Assembly (NCBI RefSeq): GCF_003054705.1
Contig: NZ_QAYX01000017.1
Span: forward strand, 186,001-250,000
Reading direction: 5' to 3'
Source: Opitutus sp. ER46
GTDB taxonomy: Bacteria > Verrucomicrobiota > Verrucomicrobiia > Opitutales > Opitutaceae
Length of the DNA stretch: 64,000 nt
In this document: piece after piece, positions 33,026 to 40,766 of the stretch
Layout: every line of letters begins with the position of its first letter
Position numbering within the stretch: the first letter of the stretch is position 1
Position numbers and translations under genes: made by a program
The notes under the pieces: model-generated
What the model saw: the letters and a program-made list of their open reading frames with translations, nothing else
The model's database searches: none
Told to the model about the DNA's origin: nothing

Positions 33026-33183
33026 CGGATAAGGCATCGGCAGTTCCGCCGAGGGCGGCTTTGCCACGCGCCTTCCAATCAACCCGGGAATCGAAGGTGG
33101 CCAACTTGGCCGCGTGCGGTCGCAACCCGACCCGCCTTGGCCGACGACCACGCGATGAACTCCGGCGGCCAAAGGTAACGGCA

Positions 33184-33209
33184 AAAGGTAAAAGGTGAGG
33201 GATCACCCC
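33184..33209 (+). repeat. Flanking repeat, direct right copy
   Basis: AAAGGTAAAAGGTGAGGGAT is followed by CACCCC, a diverged direct copy of the 30416 repeat. It contains a small GGTGA/TCACC stem. Confidence 0.5.
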
Positions 33210-33344
33210 GTTTGATCAATTTCCATGTCAACTTTTGCCCGACCGGAGGCTGAAGGAGGTCCACGCCGCGACGCATCCCGGTGCGAAGCTGTCGCCGCCG
33301 GATACCGGCCTTGCGGAAGACGGCCCCATGTCTAGCGTGCCGGC

Positions 33345-33572
33345 ATGACCTATATGGAGCGCATCACCTTCAACCCGAACCAGTGCGGCGGCCGGCCCTG
33401 CATCCGGGGGTCGCGCATCCGGGTCAAGGATGTGCTCGACCTCGTCGCGGCCGGCATTTCCGAAGCGGAAATCCTCGCGGATTATCCCGACCTTGAGGCG
33501 GACGACATCAAGGCGAGCCTGGAATACGCCGCCGCCCAGCTCGATCACCCCGTGCTCGTGGAAATCCGCTGA
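33345..33572 (+). CDS. DUF433 antitoxin-like protein, orphan
   Basis: A 75-residue protein with the DUF433 pattern: MERITFNPNQCGGRPCIRGSRIRVKDVLDLV followed by AGISEAEILADYPDLEADDIKASLEYAA. DUF433 proteins are small winged-helix antitoxins usually followed at once by a DUF5615 PIN-like toxin. Here the next gene is 110 bp away on the other strand and no PIN-like frame is visible on either side, so the toxin is missing. Confidence 0.85.
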   Translation: MTYMERITFNPNQCGGRPCIRGSRIRVKDVLDLVAAGISEAEILADYPDLEADDIKASLEYAAAQLDHPVLVEIR

Positions 33573-33683
33573 AGTCGCCTGCTCTGAGCCTATCGACGGG
33601 CTTCTTCCTTTCGCCGCTCCACCGCACCGCCTCGGGCCTTGCCCGGTGCAGCGAATGGCGAATCGGCGATGGGCGTCCGCGGC

Positions 33684-34367
33684 TCAGCTGCTGCGGGCGG
33701 AGTCGGCGTAGGCGTCAAGGATGCCGAGGGTGGGGTCCCAGTCGCGGGACCAGCGTTCGAAGTCGGCGGGGCTGATCGAAAAGGCCTGGATGGTTTGCGC
33801 GTTGAGGCCATTGAGCTGAGCGGTCACGGCGCCGACGAAGGCGGGGCGCTCGGCTTCGGCGAGGTGGGCGCTGTTCATCGTGTTCACCACGACTTGGTGG
33901 GCGGTGTAGTTGTTGAGGTGATTGAAGACGATGGCGCGGACGAGGTACATGATCCGCTGCCGGTGCTGGTCGGCCATCGCGGCGACCTGGGCGGGGCTGG
34001 GGCGTTTGGCGGGCGATGGACGGCGCGCGCGCGGGGCTGAGGACGCGGAGCCCGCGGGGGGCGTCGGGGCCGGGGATGGCGGCGGGGTGGGCGCGGCGCG
34101 ACGCAACCCGCGCTGGCGTTGGCGCGCGAGCCGCGGGTCGGCCGCGGGCACCGCGGAACCGTCGGCCGGCGTCAGCGCGAAGCTGAGCCCAAGGGCCGTC
34201 AGGACGCGCTCGAGGGCGTGCAGGGTGATGACGCCCTCTTGTTCGAAACGCAGGTACGTGCGGGTGGGAATGCCGGAACGGGCGATGACCTCGGCCTGGG
34301 TCCAACCCAGCCGGAGCCGCTCCTGGCGAACCCGTCCGGCGAGAGCCGAAGCAAGCGAAGTGCTCAT
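33684..34367 (-). CDS. XRE-family transcription regulator
   Basis: A 227-residue protein with an N-terminal helix-turn-helix (LAGRVRQERLRLGWTQAEVIARSGIPTRTYLRFEQEGVITLHALERVLTALGL), a Pro/Ala/Arg-rich disordered linker (about 70-125) and a C-terminal helical domain (MADQHRQRIMYLVRAIVFNHLNNYTAHQVVV...) of unknown type. It probably binds the two palindromes 36-91 bp upstream of its own start and represses itself. XRE proteins of this size are often antitoxins, but no toxin-like gene adjoins it. Confidence 0.88.
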   Translation of the reverse strand: MSTSLASALAGRVRQERLRLGWTQAEVIARSGIPTRTYLRFEQEGVITLHALERVLTALGLSFALTPADGSAVPAADPRLARQRQRGLRRAAPTPPPSPAPTPPAGSASSAPRARRPSPAKRPSPAQVAAMADQHRQRIMYLVRAIVFNHLNNYTAHQVVVNTMNSAHLAEAERPAFVGAVTAQLNGLNAQTIQAFSISPADFERWSRDWDPTLGILDAYADSARSS

Positions 34368-34402
34368 GGTGCTGCCGCCAGGGTAGCGGCTGCGAAGCGA
34401 GA

Positions 34403-34426
34403 TAACTAGCCAAATTTGGCTAGTTA
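34403..34426. promoter_or_regulatory. Perfect 24-bp palindrome, operator 1 of the XRE regulator
   Basis: Half-site TAACTAGCCAAA is followed by its exact reverse complement. It lies 36 bp upstream of the XRE start codon on the minus strand. Autoregulation is inferred from position. Confidence 0.8.
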
Positions 34427-34432
34427 CGTCGG

Positions 34433-34458
34433 ATAAGTAGCCAAAACTGGCTAGTTAT
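34433..34458. promoter_or_regulatory. Second operator palindrome
   Basis: ATAAGTAGCCA and TGGCTAGTTAT flank AAAC; one mismatch separates the arms. It shares the TAGCCA half-site with operator 1. The centres are 31 bp apart, about three helical turns, so both would face the same side of the DNA. Confidence 0.75.
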
Positions 34459-34922
34459 CTAAGACGCGATGAAGCTGGAAAATGACGCGCTTCCCTCCGT
34501 TTGGCCGGAGCCGAGCGCTGGATTGTCGGCTTGCAGCGCTCAGTGACAGTGGGCCGTCGCCGCTTCGGGGGGCCCGTCGCCGCGTCATCGGGCGGCGGCA
34601 GACGATGTCGGAAAGGGCCATCATGCCCGCCGTGCTCGATCAGGAGGCGCGGCCGCGCAGGCGATCCGCCTCAGGTCCGGCGACGAAGAACAGGCGGTGA
34701 GCCGCTGGGCCCGCGCTCGGCGCGCCGGACTCTGCCATCGGCCTCTCGGTCCGCGGCTCGGAGCTCGGTGCCGCCTTCCCGTGATCAACGACCGGACGCA
34801 TTTGGCCCCGCTGGCATCTTCCCGCGCTGCTTCGGGGAGCGGATACACGAAGGACAATTCGCTTGGCTTGGCGTGGGGGCGGATGACGCTGTTTCGCCCC
34901 CCAAGCCAGATCGGCTTCCTCG
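34459..34922 (+). other. Spacer to the right of the operators without a supported gene
   Basis: On the far side of the operators a 25-codon frame opens at ATG 34469 and stops at 34546. Longer overlapping frames here are Arg/Pro-rich and not convincing. A decayed divergently transcribed target gene is possible but not shown. Confidence 0.35.
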
Positions 34923-35633
34923 ATGAAATTGCGCTGCATGAAACTGAAACTGCTCCTCGGGTTGCTCGCTGGTGCGCTCGCTTTTGCGTCGGTGCGGGCG
35001 GCGGAGGAGGCGGCGCCGCGGCAGGCCAAGCCCGAGCGTTATGCCAAGGCCATCGAGGCCTTTGCCGCGCAGGCGCCGGCCAGGCACGGCATCGTCTTCA
35101 TCGGCAGTTCCGCGACCACGCGCTGGAAGAGTCTGGCGGATGATTTTCCTGATTTGCCGGTGGTGAATCGCGCCTTCGGGGGCAGCCGGATCAACGACCT
35201 GATCTTCTACTTCGATACGATCGCGCGGCGGCATGAGCCGAAGCTCCTGGTCATCGATATTGGCGGCAACGACCTCAACGCGGGCTTGAGCGTCGATGAA
35301 ACGTTTGCCGAGTACCTCCGCCTCCTGGAGGTGGTGCACACGAAGCTGCCGCAGGCGCGGGTGGTCATCAACTCGCTCGGCATCAGCCTCAAACGCGTCG
35401 CGCAGATCCCGCAGATTCTGGAGATGAACGCACGCCTCGCGCGCTGGGTGCAGCAGCACGACTGGGCCCGGTATGTTGACCGCACTCCGTACCAACTTCG
35501 CGCGAAGGGCCAGCCGGTGCGCGAGGACTATGTGGACGACCTGCTGCACCCCAGCCGCGCGGGCTATGTCGATTGGATGAAGGTGCTCGGCCCGGTGCTG
35601 CGCGAGGAGTGGGCGAAGGTGCGTGGAGTGTGA
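34923..35633 (+). CDS. Secreted SGNH-type hydrolase (GDSL esterase family)
   Basis: A 236-residue protein with a signal peptide (LKLLLGLLAGALAFASVRA). Catalytic blocks: FIGSSATTRWKSL (block I with nucleophilic Ser, GSS-x4-W variant), NRAFGGSRINDLI (block II Gly), IDIGGNDLNAG (block III, GxND) and LHPSRAGYVDW (block V with the Asp/His pair shortened to LHPS). Such enzymes deacetylate or de-esterify carbohydrates. ATG 34938 would give a cleaner signal peptide and is an alternative start. Confidence 0.88.
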   Translation: MKLRCMKLKLLLGLLAGALAFASVRAAEEAAPRQAKPERYAKAIEAFAAQAPARHGIVFIGSSATTRWKSLADDFPDLPVVNRAFGGSRINDLIFYFDTIARRHEPKLLVIDIGGNDLNAGLSVDETFAEYLRLLEVVHTKLPQARVVINSLGISLKRVAQIPQILEMNARLARWVQQHDWARYVDRTPYQLRAKGQPVREDYVDDLLHPSRAGYVDWMKVLGPVLREEWAKVRGV

Positions 35634-35682
35634 AACTGAGCGGGCAGCGGCGGCACCGGGGACCCGCTCAGCAGAGCGTAGC

Positions 35683-35707
35683 CGCTAAATATATCAAGTA
35701 TTTAGCG
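35683..35707. repeat. AT-rich perfect 9-bp inverted repeat
   Basis: CGCTAAATA pairs with TATTTAGCG across a 7-base loop, just past the 3' end of the kelch gene. It may act as a terminator for that gene or be a recombination or operator remnant. Confidence 0.5.
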
Positions 35708-35718
35708 CATGCATTTAG

Positions 35719-37278
35719 CTAGTTCGCAGTTTTCGCCGCGTTGGCTTCCTGTACCTTCTGATCGCAGATCCCGATGATAGCCAGGGCATGGGTCTTGATG
35801 TCATCGAAACCTGCCGACACTGATCCAAGTGCTGCTTTCAGAGACGTTATAGATTGCTCCAGTTGATTAACTTTACCCTCCAGTACAGTCTTCTCACTGA
35901 CAAGAGTTTGTATTTGAGAGGTGAGTTGGGAATATGCCGCGGCGTCGATTCCTTGAACGACAGAGATAAATGCAGTCGCGCTCGAGTGTTGGCCGACGTT
36001 GTCAGTAACGGTCAACGTGATCACGTTGACCCCGAGTGGGAGTGTGACCGTGGGCGATGCGCCGGTCGCAGAACCAAAGGCACCCACCCATGAATAGGAC
36101 AATTGCGCATTCTCTGGGTCTGTCGAACCGGTCCCATCAAGTGTGATGACAGCCTCGGCTGATGTGCCGGCGTATACAACACGATCACTGCCTGCATTTG
36201 CCGTCGGAAGAAGATTCGTCCTGACAAATTGTTCGGATCTACGTGCGCCGCCTCCAAGCAGCAGAACTGAACCGTCCTGCAGCGAGCAAAGAAAATGAGG
36301 ATTCCGAGTGACCGACGGCATGGAAGTGGGGAGTGCGAAGGTGCCGTATGCCGGGTCAAATATCTCAACCTTTGGCGTGTCCGGAGATGAAATCATCACC
36401 TTGCCGTCGTCGGTTAGGCTAACGGCCGGGTATTGCCGGGCCGTGTTCATGTGGTAGGTCGCTATGATCCTGTTGGTGGCGGGGTCGAAGAGCTCACACA
36501 CGTTGGTTCCGGCGCCGGAAGGTGGAGTGGGACCGCCGACAAGCAGCACTTTCCCGTTTGGGAGGAGGATACCCGCAGGGTCCCGAGGTTGGCTCATCGA
36601 CGCAATCGAGGTGAATGTGTTTGTCGAAGGATCAAATACCTCCATCGAGGCAGTCATTGAGCTAGTCCCGCTGTATGTAAGTCCTCCGGCGAGAAGAACG
36701 CGCCCGTCATTCAGTCGGACGAGGGCTCCGCCCGCGCGGCCGACCCTGAGCGAAATCAATGAGGCTGCTCCTGTGGTCGGGTTGAGGACAATCGCTGTGC
36801 CACGTACCGACCAGTTCGCTCCCCAGTTTCCCGCAAGCAGAACTCTTCCGTCGAGAAGGGTTACGGATTTTCCTGCAAAGCATCCTTCTGGAAGACTAAA
36901 ACCATTTGAAAAAGTGTTTGTAGTAGGGTCGTAGATCTCAGTTGAGTTTAGTGCAGTGGTTCCGACTGTCGATCCCCCGCCGGCGACGAGGACCCGACCA
37001 TCGTTAAGCTTCGCAACGGCGGGCGCAAAACGTGCAGTTGCGAGCGACGCCGCCCAACTGAATTGACCGCTGCTCGGATTGTACAATTCGGCGGCGTTCA
37101 CCCCTAGTGTTCCGACTACGAACACACGTCCATCATCGAGACGTGTGATTGCTTCGCCCGATCGCGTAGCCAACATGTCGCCCCTGGCGACGAATTCAGT
37201 CTGAGCACGCGTCGGCGGGGCAATGAGACTGCTTACGCAGATTGCCGTAAGCAGGAGGAATTTATTAGTTGAGTTCAT
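35719..37278 (-). CDS. Secreted kelch-propeller protein with PKD-like domain and coiled-coil tail
   Basis: A 519-residue protein. A signal peptide (NKFLLLTAICVSSLIAPPTRA) is followed by about six kelch-type blades (LDDGRVFVVGTLG, LNDGRVLVAGGGSTVG, LNDGRVLLAGGLTYSG, LPNGKVLLVGG, LQDGSVLLLGGG), then a PKD/Ig-like domain (NAGSDRVVYAGTSAEAVITLDGTGSTDPENAQLSYSWVG...VITLTVTDNVG). The C-terminal coiled coil is QLTSQIQTLVSEKTVLEGKVNQLEQSI. The gene is less GC-rich than most of the window, suggesting transfer. The role is probably surface binding. ATG 37278 is chosen for the signal peptide. Confidence 0.85.
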   Translation of the reverse strand: MNSTNKFLLLTAICVSSLIAPPTRAQTEFVARGDMLATRSGEAITRLDDGRVFVVGTLGVNAAELYNPSSGQFSWAASLATARFAPAVAKLNDGRVLVAGGGSTVGTTALNSTEIYDPTTNTFSNGFSLPEGCFAGKSVTLLDGRVLLAGNWGANWSVRGTAIVLNPTTGAASLISLRVGRAGGALVRLNDGRVLLAGGLTYSGTSSMTASMEVFDPSTNTFTSIASMSQPRDPAGILLPNGKVLLVGGPTPPSGAGTNVCELFDPATNRIIATYHMNTARQYPAVSLTDDGKVMISSPDTPKVEIFDPAYGTFALPTSMPSVTRNPHFLCSLQDGSVLLLGGGARRSEQFVRTNLLPTANAGSDRVVYAGTSAEAVITLDGTGSTDPENAQLSYSWVGAFGSATGASPTVTLPLGVNVITLTVTDNVGQHSSATAFISVVQGIDAAAYSQLTSQIQTLVSEKTVLEGKVNQLEQSITSLKAALGSVSAGFDDIKTHALAIIGICDQKVQEANAAKTAN

Positions 37279-37438
37279 ATGGTTTCGATGACGGAAAGGT
37301 TGGGTGTCGGGCCGACGTCGTCCATTTGTGGATCTCGGGATAACCCGATCCGGCGTGCGGTGACCGTGCCCAAGGTGGTAGTTGGGCCGGTATTCAGAGA
37401 ACATCACATCGCCCTAACTTTGAATTTCTTAAATAGAT

Positions 37439-37822
37439 TTGAATATAACCTGCGAGGTTGTCGATCCTCTGGGGCGTGAAGCGCCCATTCCGCGCATTGC
37501 TACGTCATGGCTTCCTCAAGTTGGGGAATCCAGCGATGGCCCGATCATGCATTTGGGCTACTTCGGCGCTGTACGACAGGAGTTCGATGTTGAGCGCATC
37601 TCGTCGCCCGTTTCTGGACCCTATAAGATTACATACCGAAGAACCGTGACGGCCGAAGCGCCGCCGACCCGCGGAGGAGGAGGATACTTTGGTGGAAGCT
37701 CCTGGGTATGTATGGGGTCGGCGGCATTCGTTGCCTCCCAGGGCACCTATCACCTAATCGCTCCGTACCTGGCGCGACTGGCCGACAAAGGGCCGGCGCA
37801 GGCCGGCAACACGTCTGATTGA
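37439..37822 (+). CDS. Possible small protein of unknown function
   Basis: An open frame of 127 codons starting at TTG 37439. The text (EFDVERISSPVSGPYKITYRRTVTAEAPPTRGGGGYFGGSSW...YHLIAPYLARLADKGPAQAGNTSD) is more protein-like than the surrounding frames, but there is no recognised family, no good ribosome site and no better start. It may be a fragment of a larger lost gene. If not real, 37279-37964 is a spacer with nothing else seen. Confidence 0.35.
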   Translation: MNITCEVVDPLGREAPIPRIATSWLPQVGESSDGPIMHLGYFGAVRQEFDVERISSPVSGPYKITYRRTVTAEAPPTRGGGGYFGGSSWVCMGSAAFVASQGTYHLIAPYLARLADKGPAQAGNTSD

Positions 37823-37964
37823 GCCGTTGCTGACGCTCACCGCGAAGGCTGCGAACCGGGCGCGAGAGTCTGCGGCGCTCGCTCCCGGTCGCGACTCCCA
37901 CGCTCGGTGCCGACCACCGCGCGGTTTCGCGCGCGTTGGCGTACTTCGCGGTTGCTAACGGCGG

Positions 37965-39155
37965 CTACTTCGCCGTCTCGGCGAGGGCTTCGCGGATGAT
38001 GGGCTCCATCACGTTGGCCTGGCGCCAGAAGCCGAGGTCGCTGGCGTGGTCGCCGTCGGTCGCGCCTTCGGAGTCGGTGCCGTAGAGAGCGTCGCCAGGA
38101 ATGTAATACAGATGCTTCACGCCGGCCTGCTTGAGGCGTTCGTACTCGGCCTTGAGGGCGGCGTGGTTCTTCGCGTGAAACTGGCTCGTCTCCGGCCGAA
38201 TCCAGGCATTGGTCTCGCGCCGGTCCTCGACGAGCACGATGGGCGTGTCGGGTCGCGCGGCGCGGAGCTGCTGCACGAGCGGTACGGTCTTCGCGGTGAC
38301 GTCGGCCGGCTGCATGTTAGGCAGGCAGTCGATCACGTACACCGCCGCATCGATCTGCGTGAGAAACGCGCCGACGGCGGCGTCCATCTTACCGTTGCCC
38401 GAGAAGCCGAGGTTCAGCACGGGCCGGTCAAACCGGCGGCCGAGGATCGCGGTGTGCACCATGCCGGGACGCGACGCGCAGGCGCCGTGGGTGATGGACG
38501 TGCCGTAGAACACGATCGGCTTGGCGGTGCGCGGGGCGAGACCCTCGAACCGGGCGCCCTTGGGCACGCCGATGGCCAATGATTTCACGCCATTGTAGAG
38601 CGGCAGGTAGGCGGCGTATTCGCGGAAGCCAGGCGCGAGTCCCTTCACCAACGCCGTCTTCACCTCCTGTTTGGCGGGACGGGCGGCCTGCACCCAGCGC
38701 CACTGGCCCTGCTCGTCGCGCGCGTAGAGGTCGAGCCCGCTGACGCCGGTCGCCGGCATGTGCGGCTTCGCGAGGCGATCCTTCGTGAGCAGGTAATGGA
38801 CGTGGATGCTCGTCGCATCGGTCTTGAAGCGGACCATCATCCCGGCGGTGTCGCGGCTGAGATTCCAGACGTTCTTGGTGACCGTCTGCTCGGCGGCCGC
38901 GGGCAGGCGGTCGAACCAGAGTTGCCGCGGCTGATCGACCCAGGCGCGCCCCTCGGCGCCCCACGTCGTGACGTCGTGCCACTCGACGTCGGCGGCGTCA
39001 TCGGCGCTGGCCGCGAGCGCGGGATCGGCGCGGACCGCGGCGTCGACCGCGGGGGGCGTCGCCGCCGGTGCGGGCTGGGCCGCGGACGTCACCGCCGCGA
39101 GCGCGGTGGCGAAAAGGAGTGAGAGGGGCAGGCGAGCGACGGCGAACCGTTTCAT
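37965..39155 (-). CDS. Secreted SGNH hydrolase with N-terminal sugar-binding-like domain
   Basis: A 396-residue protein with a signal peptide (RLPLSLLFATALAAVTSA). Residues 50-200 look like a beta-sandwich N-domain (DVEWHDVTTWGAEGRAWVDQPRQLWFDRLP...). The catalytic domain has VFYGTSITHGACASRPGMVHTAILGRRF (block I Ser), NLGFSGNGKMD (block II) and DGDHASDLGFWRQA (Asp-His pair). This architecture is common in Bacteroidetes and Verrucomicrobia esterases acting on plant or host polysaccharides. ATG 39155 gives the signal peptide; the frame stays open to 39302. Confidence 0.88.
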   Translation of the reverse strand: MKRFAVARLPLSLLFATALAAVTSAAQPAPAATPPAVDAAVRADPALAASADDAADVEWHDVTTWGAEGRAWVDQPRQLWFDRLPAAAEQTVTKNVWNLSRDTAGMMVRFKTDATSIHVHYLLTKDRLAKPHMPATGVSGLDLYARDEQGQWRWVQAARPAKQEVKTALVKGLAPGFREYAAYLPLYNGVKSLAIGVPKGARFEGLAPRTAKPIVFYGTSITHGACASRPGMVHTAILGRRFDRPVLNLGFSGNGKMDAAVGAFLTQIDAAVYVIDCLPNMQPADVTAKTVPLVQQLRAARPDTPIVLVEDRRETNAWIRPETSQFHAKNHAALKAEYERLKQAGVKHLYYIPGDALYGTDSEGATDGDHASDLGFWRQANVMEPIIREALAETAK

Positions 39156-39426
39156 GGTCGGAGGGGCGGCAGGTTGGGCCGCGGCCCGGTCGCGGGTCAA
39201 AGCCGTTGAATATTCGGGCGCGTTTTCGCGGACGCGAAAACGCGCACTCAGGTTGGGAGGATGCGCACTTGCGAAGGCGATTTCGCACACTGGCGGGTGC
39301 AACCGGACCGCCAGCCCGCACTACGACCTCGCGCCGCCGCCTTGGCCCCAAATGCGCCTGTGATCCGCAGCGTGGAACAGTGCCTGATTGACGGGTTTAC
39401 CACGACAGGTAAACACCGAGGCCAGC

Positions 39427-39861
39427 ATGCAGGAGCGCGATGATACTCCAGCTTCCGCACTGTGGAACGCCGCCTACGCAGGAGACGTCGCTGCGGTCGA
39501 ACGGTTGATTGCCGAGGGCGTGGACGTGAATGTGTGGGATAAGTGGGGGCGGAATGCGCTCTCGCTCGCCGCGGGTGCGGGGCATCTGCAGGTTGTGCAG
39601 CAACTCATTACTGCGGGGGCATGGGTTGACCCTTTCGAGGAGGGAAGTGTGTACAAGACGCCGCTCATGGTAGCGGCGGAAGGAGGACACACGCAGGTTG
39701 TCGAGCACCTGCTCGACGCCGGCGCTGACCCGACTCGGACTGGCGGCGTGAGCATATGTACGGCGGAGTACTACGCCCGCCACTCCCACGGGTATGTGGC
39801 GGCCATTCTCCGGCTGGCAGAAGATCGATGGCGGCGCACGAAGCGCAGCGTTGAGGAGTGA
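39427..39861 (+). CDS. Ankyrin-repeat protein
   Basis: A 144-residue protein with about three to four ankyrin repeats: ASALWNAAYAGDVAAVERLIAEGVDVNVWDKWGRN, ALSLAAGAGHLQVVQQLITAGAWVDPFEEGSVYKT and PLMVAAEGGHTQVVEHLLDAGADPTRTGG. There is no signal peptide, so it is cytoplasmic. Ankyrin repeats bind proteins; the partner is unknown. It directly precedes the ~180-bp tandem array. Confidence 0.88.
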   Translation: MQERDDTPASALWNAAYAGDVAAVERLIAEGVDVNVWDKWGRNALSLAAGAGHLQVVQQLITAGAWVDPFEEGSVYKTPLMVAAEGGHTQVVEHLLDAGADPTRTGGVSICTAEYYARHSHGYVAAILRLAEDRWRRTKRSVEE

Positions 39862-39958
39862 AGACGGTCTTCTCGGTGCGATGCCGGCTCAGTTCGGGGC
39901 TCGCTCCGTGCGCTCCTCTGAACTCGGTGGCCTCGGTGTCCTGCTCGGTCGGGCGTTT

Positions 39959-40655
39959 CCTCAATCCCTCCGGGCGGGACACGGAGCGCACAGAGGTCGG
40001 AGGAGGGGCACAGAGGGAGAACCGGCATCGAGCTGGTTTTCCTCGGTGACCTCCTCGGGACTAGGTGCACTCCGTGACGAGAACGACCTCCGGAGTGAAA
40101 GTGAGAGTGAAAGTGGGGAAGCAACTGGCGGTCCCTCAATCCCTCCGGGCGGGACACGGAGTGCACAGAGGTCGGAGGAGGGGCACGGAGGAAGAGAACC
40201 GGCTTTGTGATGGTTTTCCTCGGTGACCTCTTCCGGCCTCCGTGGACTCTGTGACGAGAACGACCTTCGGAGTGAAAGTGAGAGTGAGCGGGAAAGTGGT
40301 GAAGCAACTGGCGGTCGCTCAATCCCTCCGGGCGGGACGCGGAGCGCACAGAGGTCGGAGGAGGGGCAAGAAGGGAGAACCGGCATCGTGCTGGTTTTCC
40401 TCCGTGACCTCTTCCGGACTCGGTGCACTCCGTGACGAGAACGCCCTCCGGAGTGAAAGTGAGAGTGAGAGTGAAAGTGGGGAAGCAACTGGCGGTCCCT
40501 CAATCTCTCCAGGCGGGACACGGAGCGCACAGAGGTCGGAGGAGGGGCACGGAGGAAGAGAACCCGTTTTGTGATGGTTTTCCTCGGTGACCTCCTCCGG
40601 CCTCCGTGCACTCCGTGACGAGAACGACCTTCGGAGTGGTCCCTCAATCCCTCGA
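39959..40655. repeat. Tandem array of about four ~180-bp units
   Basis: The motif TCAATCCCTCCGGGCGGGAC recurs (with small changes) at 39961, 40136, 40319 and 40500, and a truncated copy lies at 40644; spacings are 175, 183, 181 and 144 bp. Each full unit carries CACGGAGCGCACAGAGGTCG, GGTTTTCCTCGGTGACCTC, a CCGTGACGAGAACGACC block and a GTGAAAGTGAGAGTG hexamer run. Frames through it are repeat translations, not genes. It fills the 905-bp spacer between the ankyrin gene and the next gene, and is followed at 40655-40690 by the GAGTAA-type hexamers. Confidence 0.9.
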
Positions 40656-40766
40656 GAGTAAGAGCAAGAGGAAGAGTAAGAGGAAGATATATAGAGGTCG
40701 TTGGACGGAGAGCAAGGGTTTGAACTTGGGCATCGGGCGGATATCGTGGGCCTTGAAATTGTTTCT

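Larger units (their letters stand above)
32885..33344. other. Spacer right of the cassette with two more flanking-repeat copies
   Basis: No gene is supported in these 460 bp. Repeat copies lie at 33003-33025 (minus orientation) and 33184-33209 (plus). GC content returns to the genomic level within the spacer, marking the right edge of the cassette. Confidence 0.5.

Noticed and set aside
39771-40647. Overlapping frames in the ~180-bp array that translate to repeated peptides
   Set aside because: The same DNA unit gives similar Arg/Ser-rich peptides in several frames, as expected from a non-coding tandem repeat.
39959-40655. CRISPR array
   Set aside because: The repeats are ~180 bp and contiguous, without 25-40 bp repeats separated by unique spacers, and no cas genes are present.
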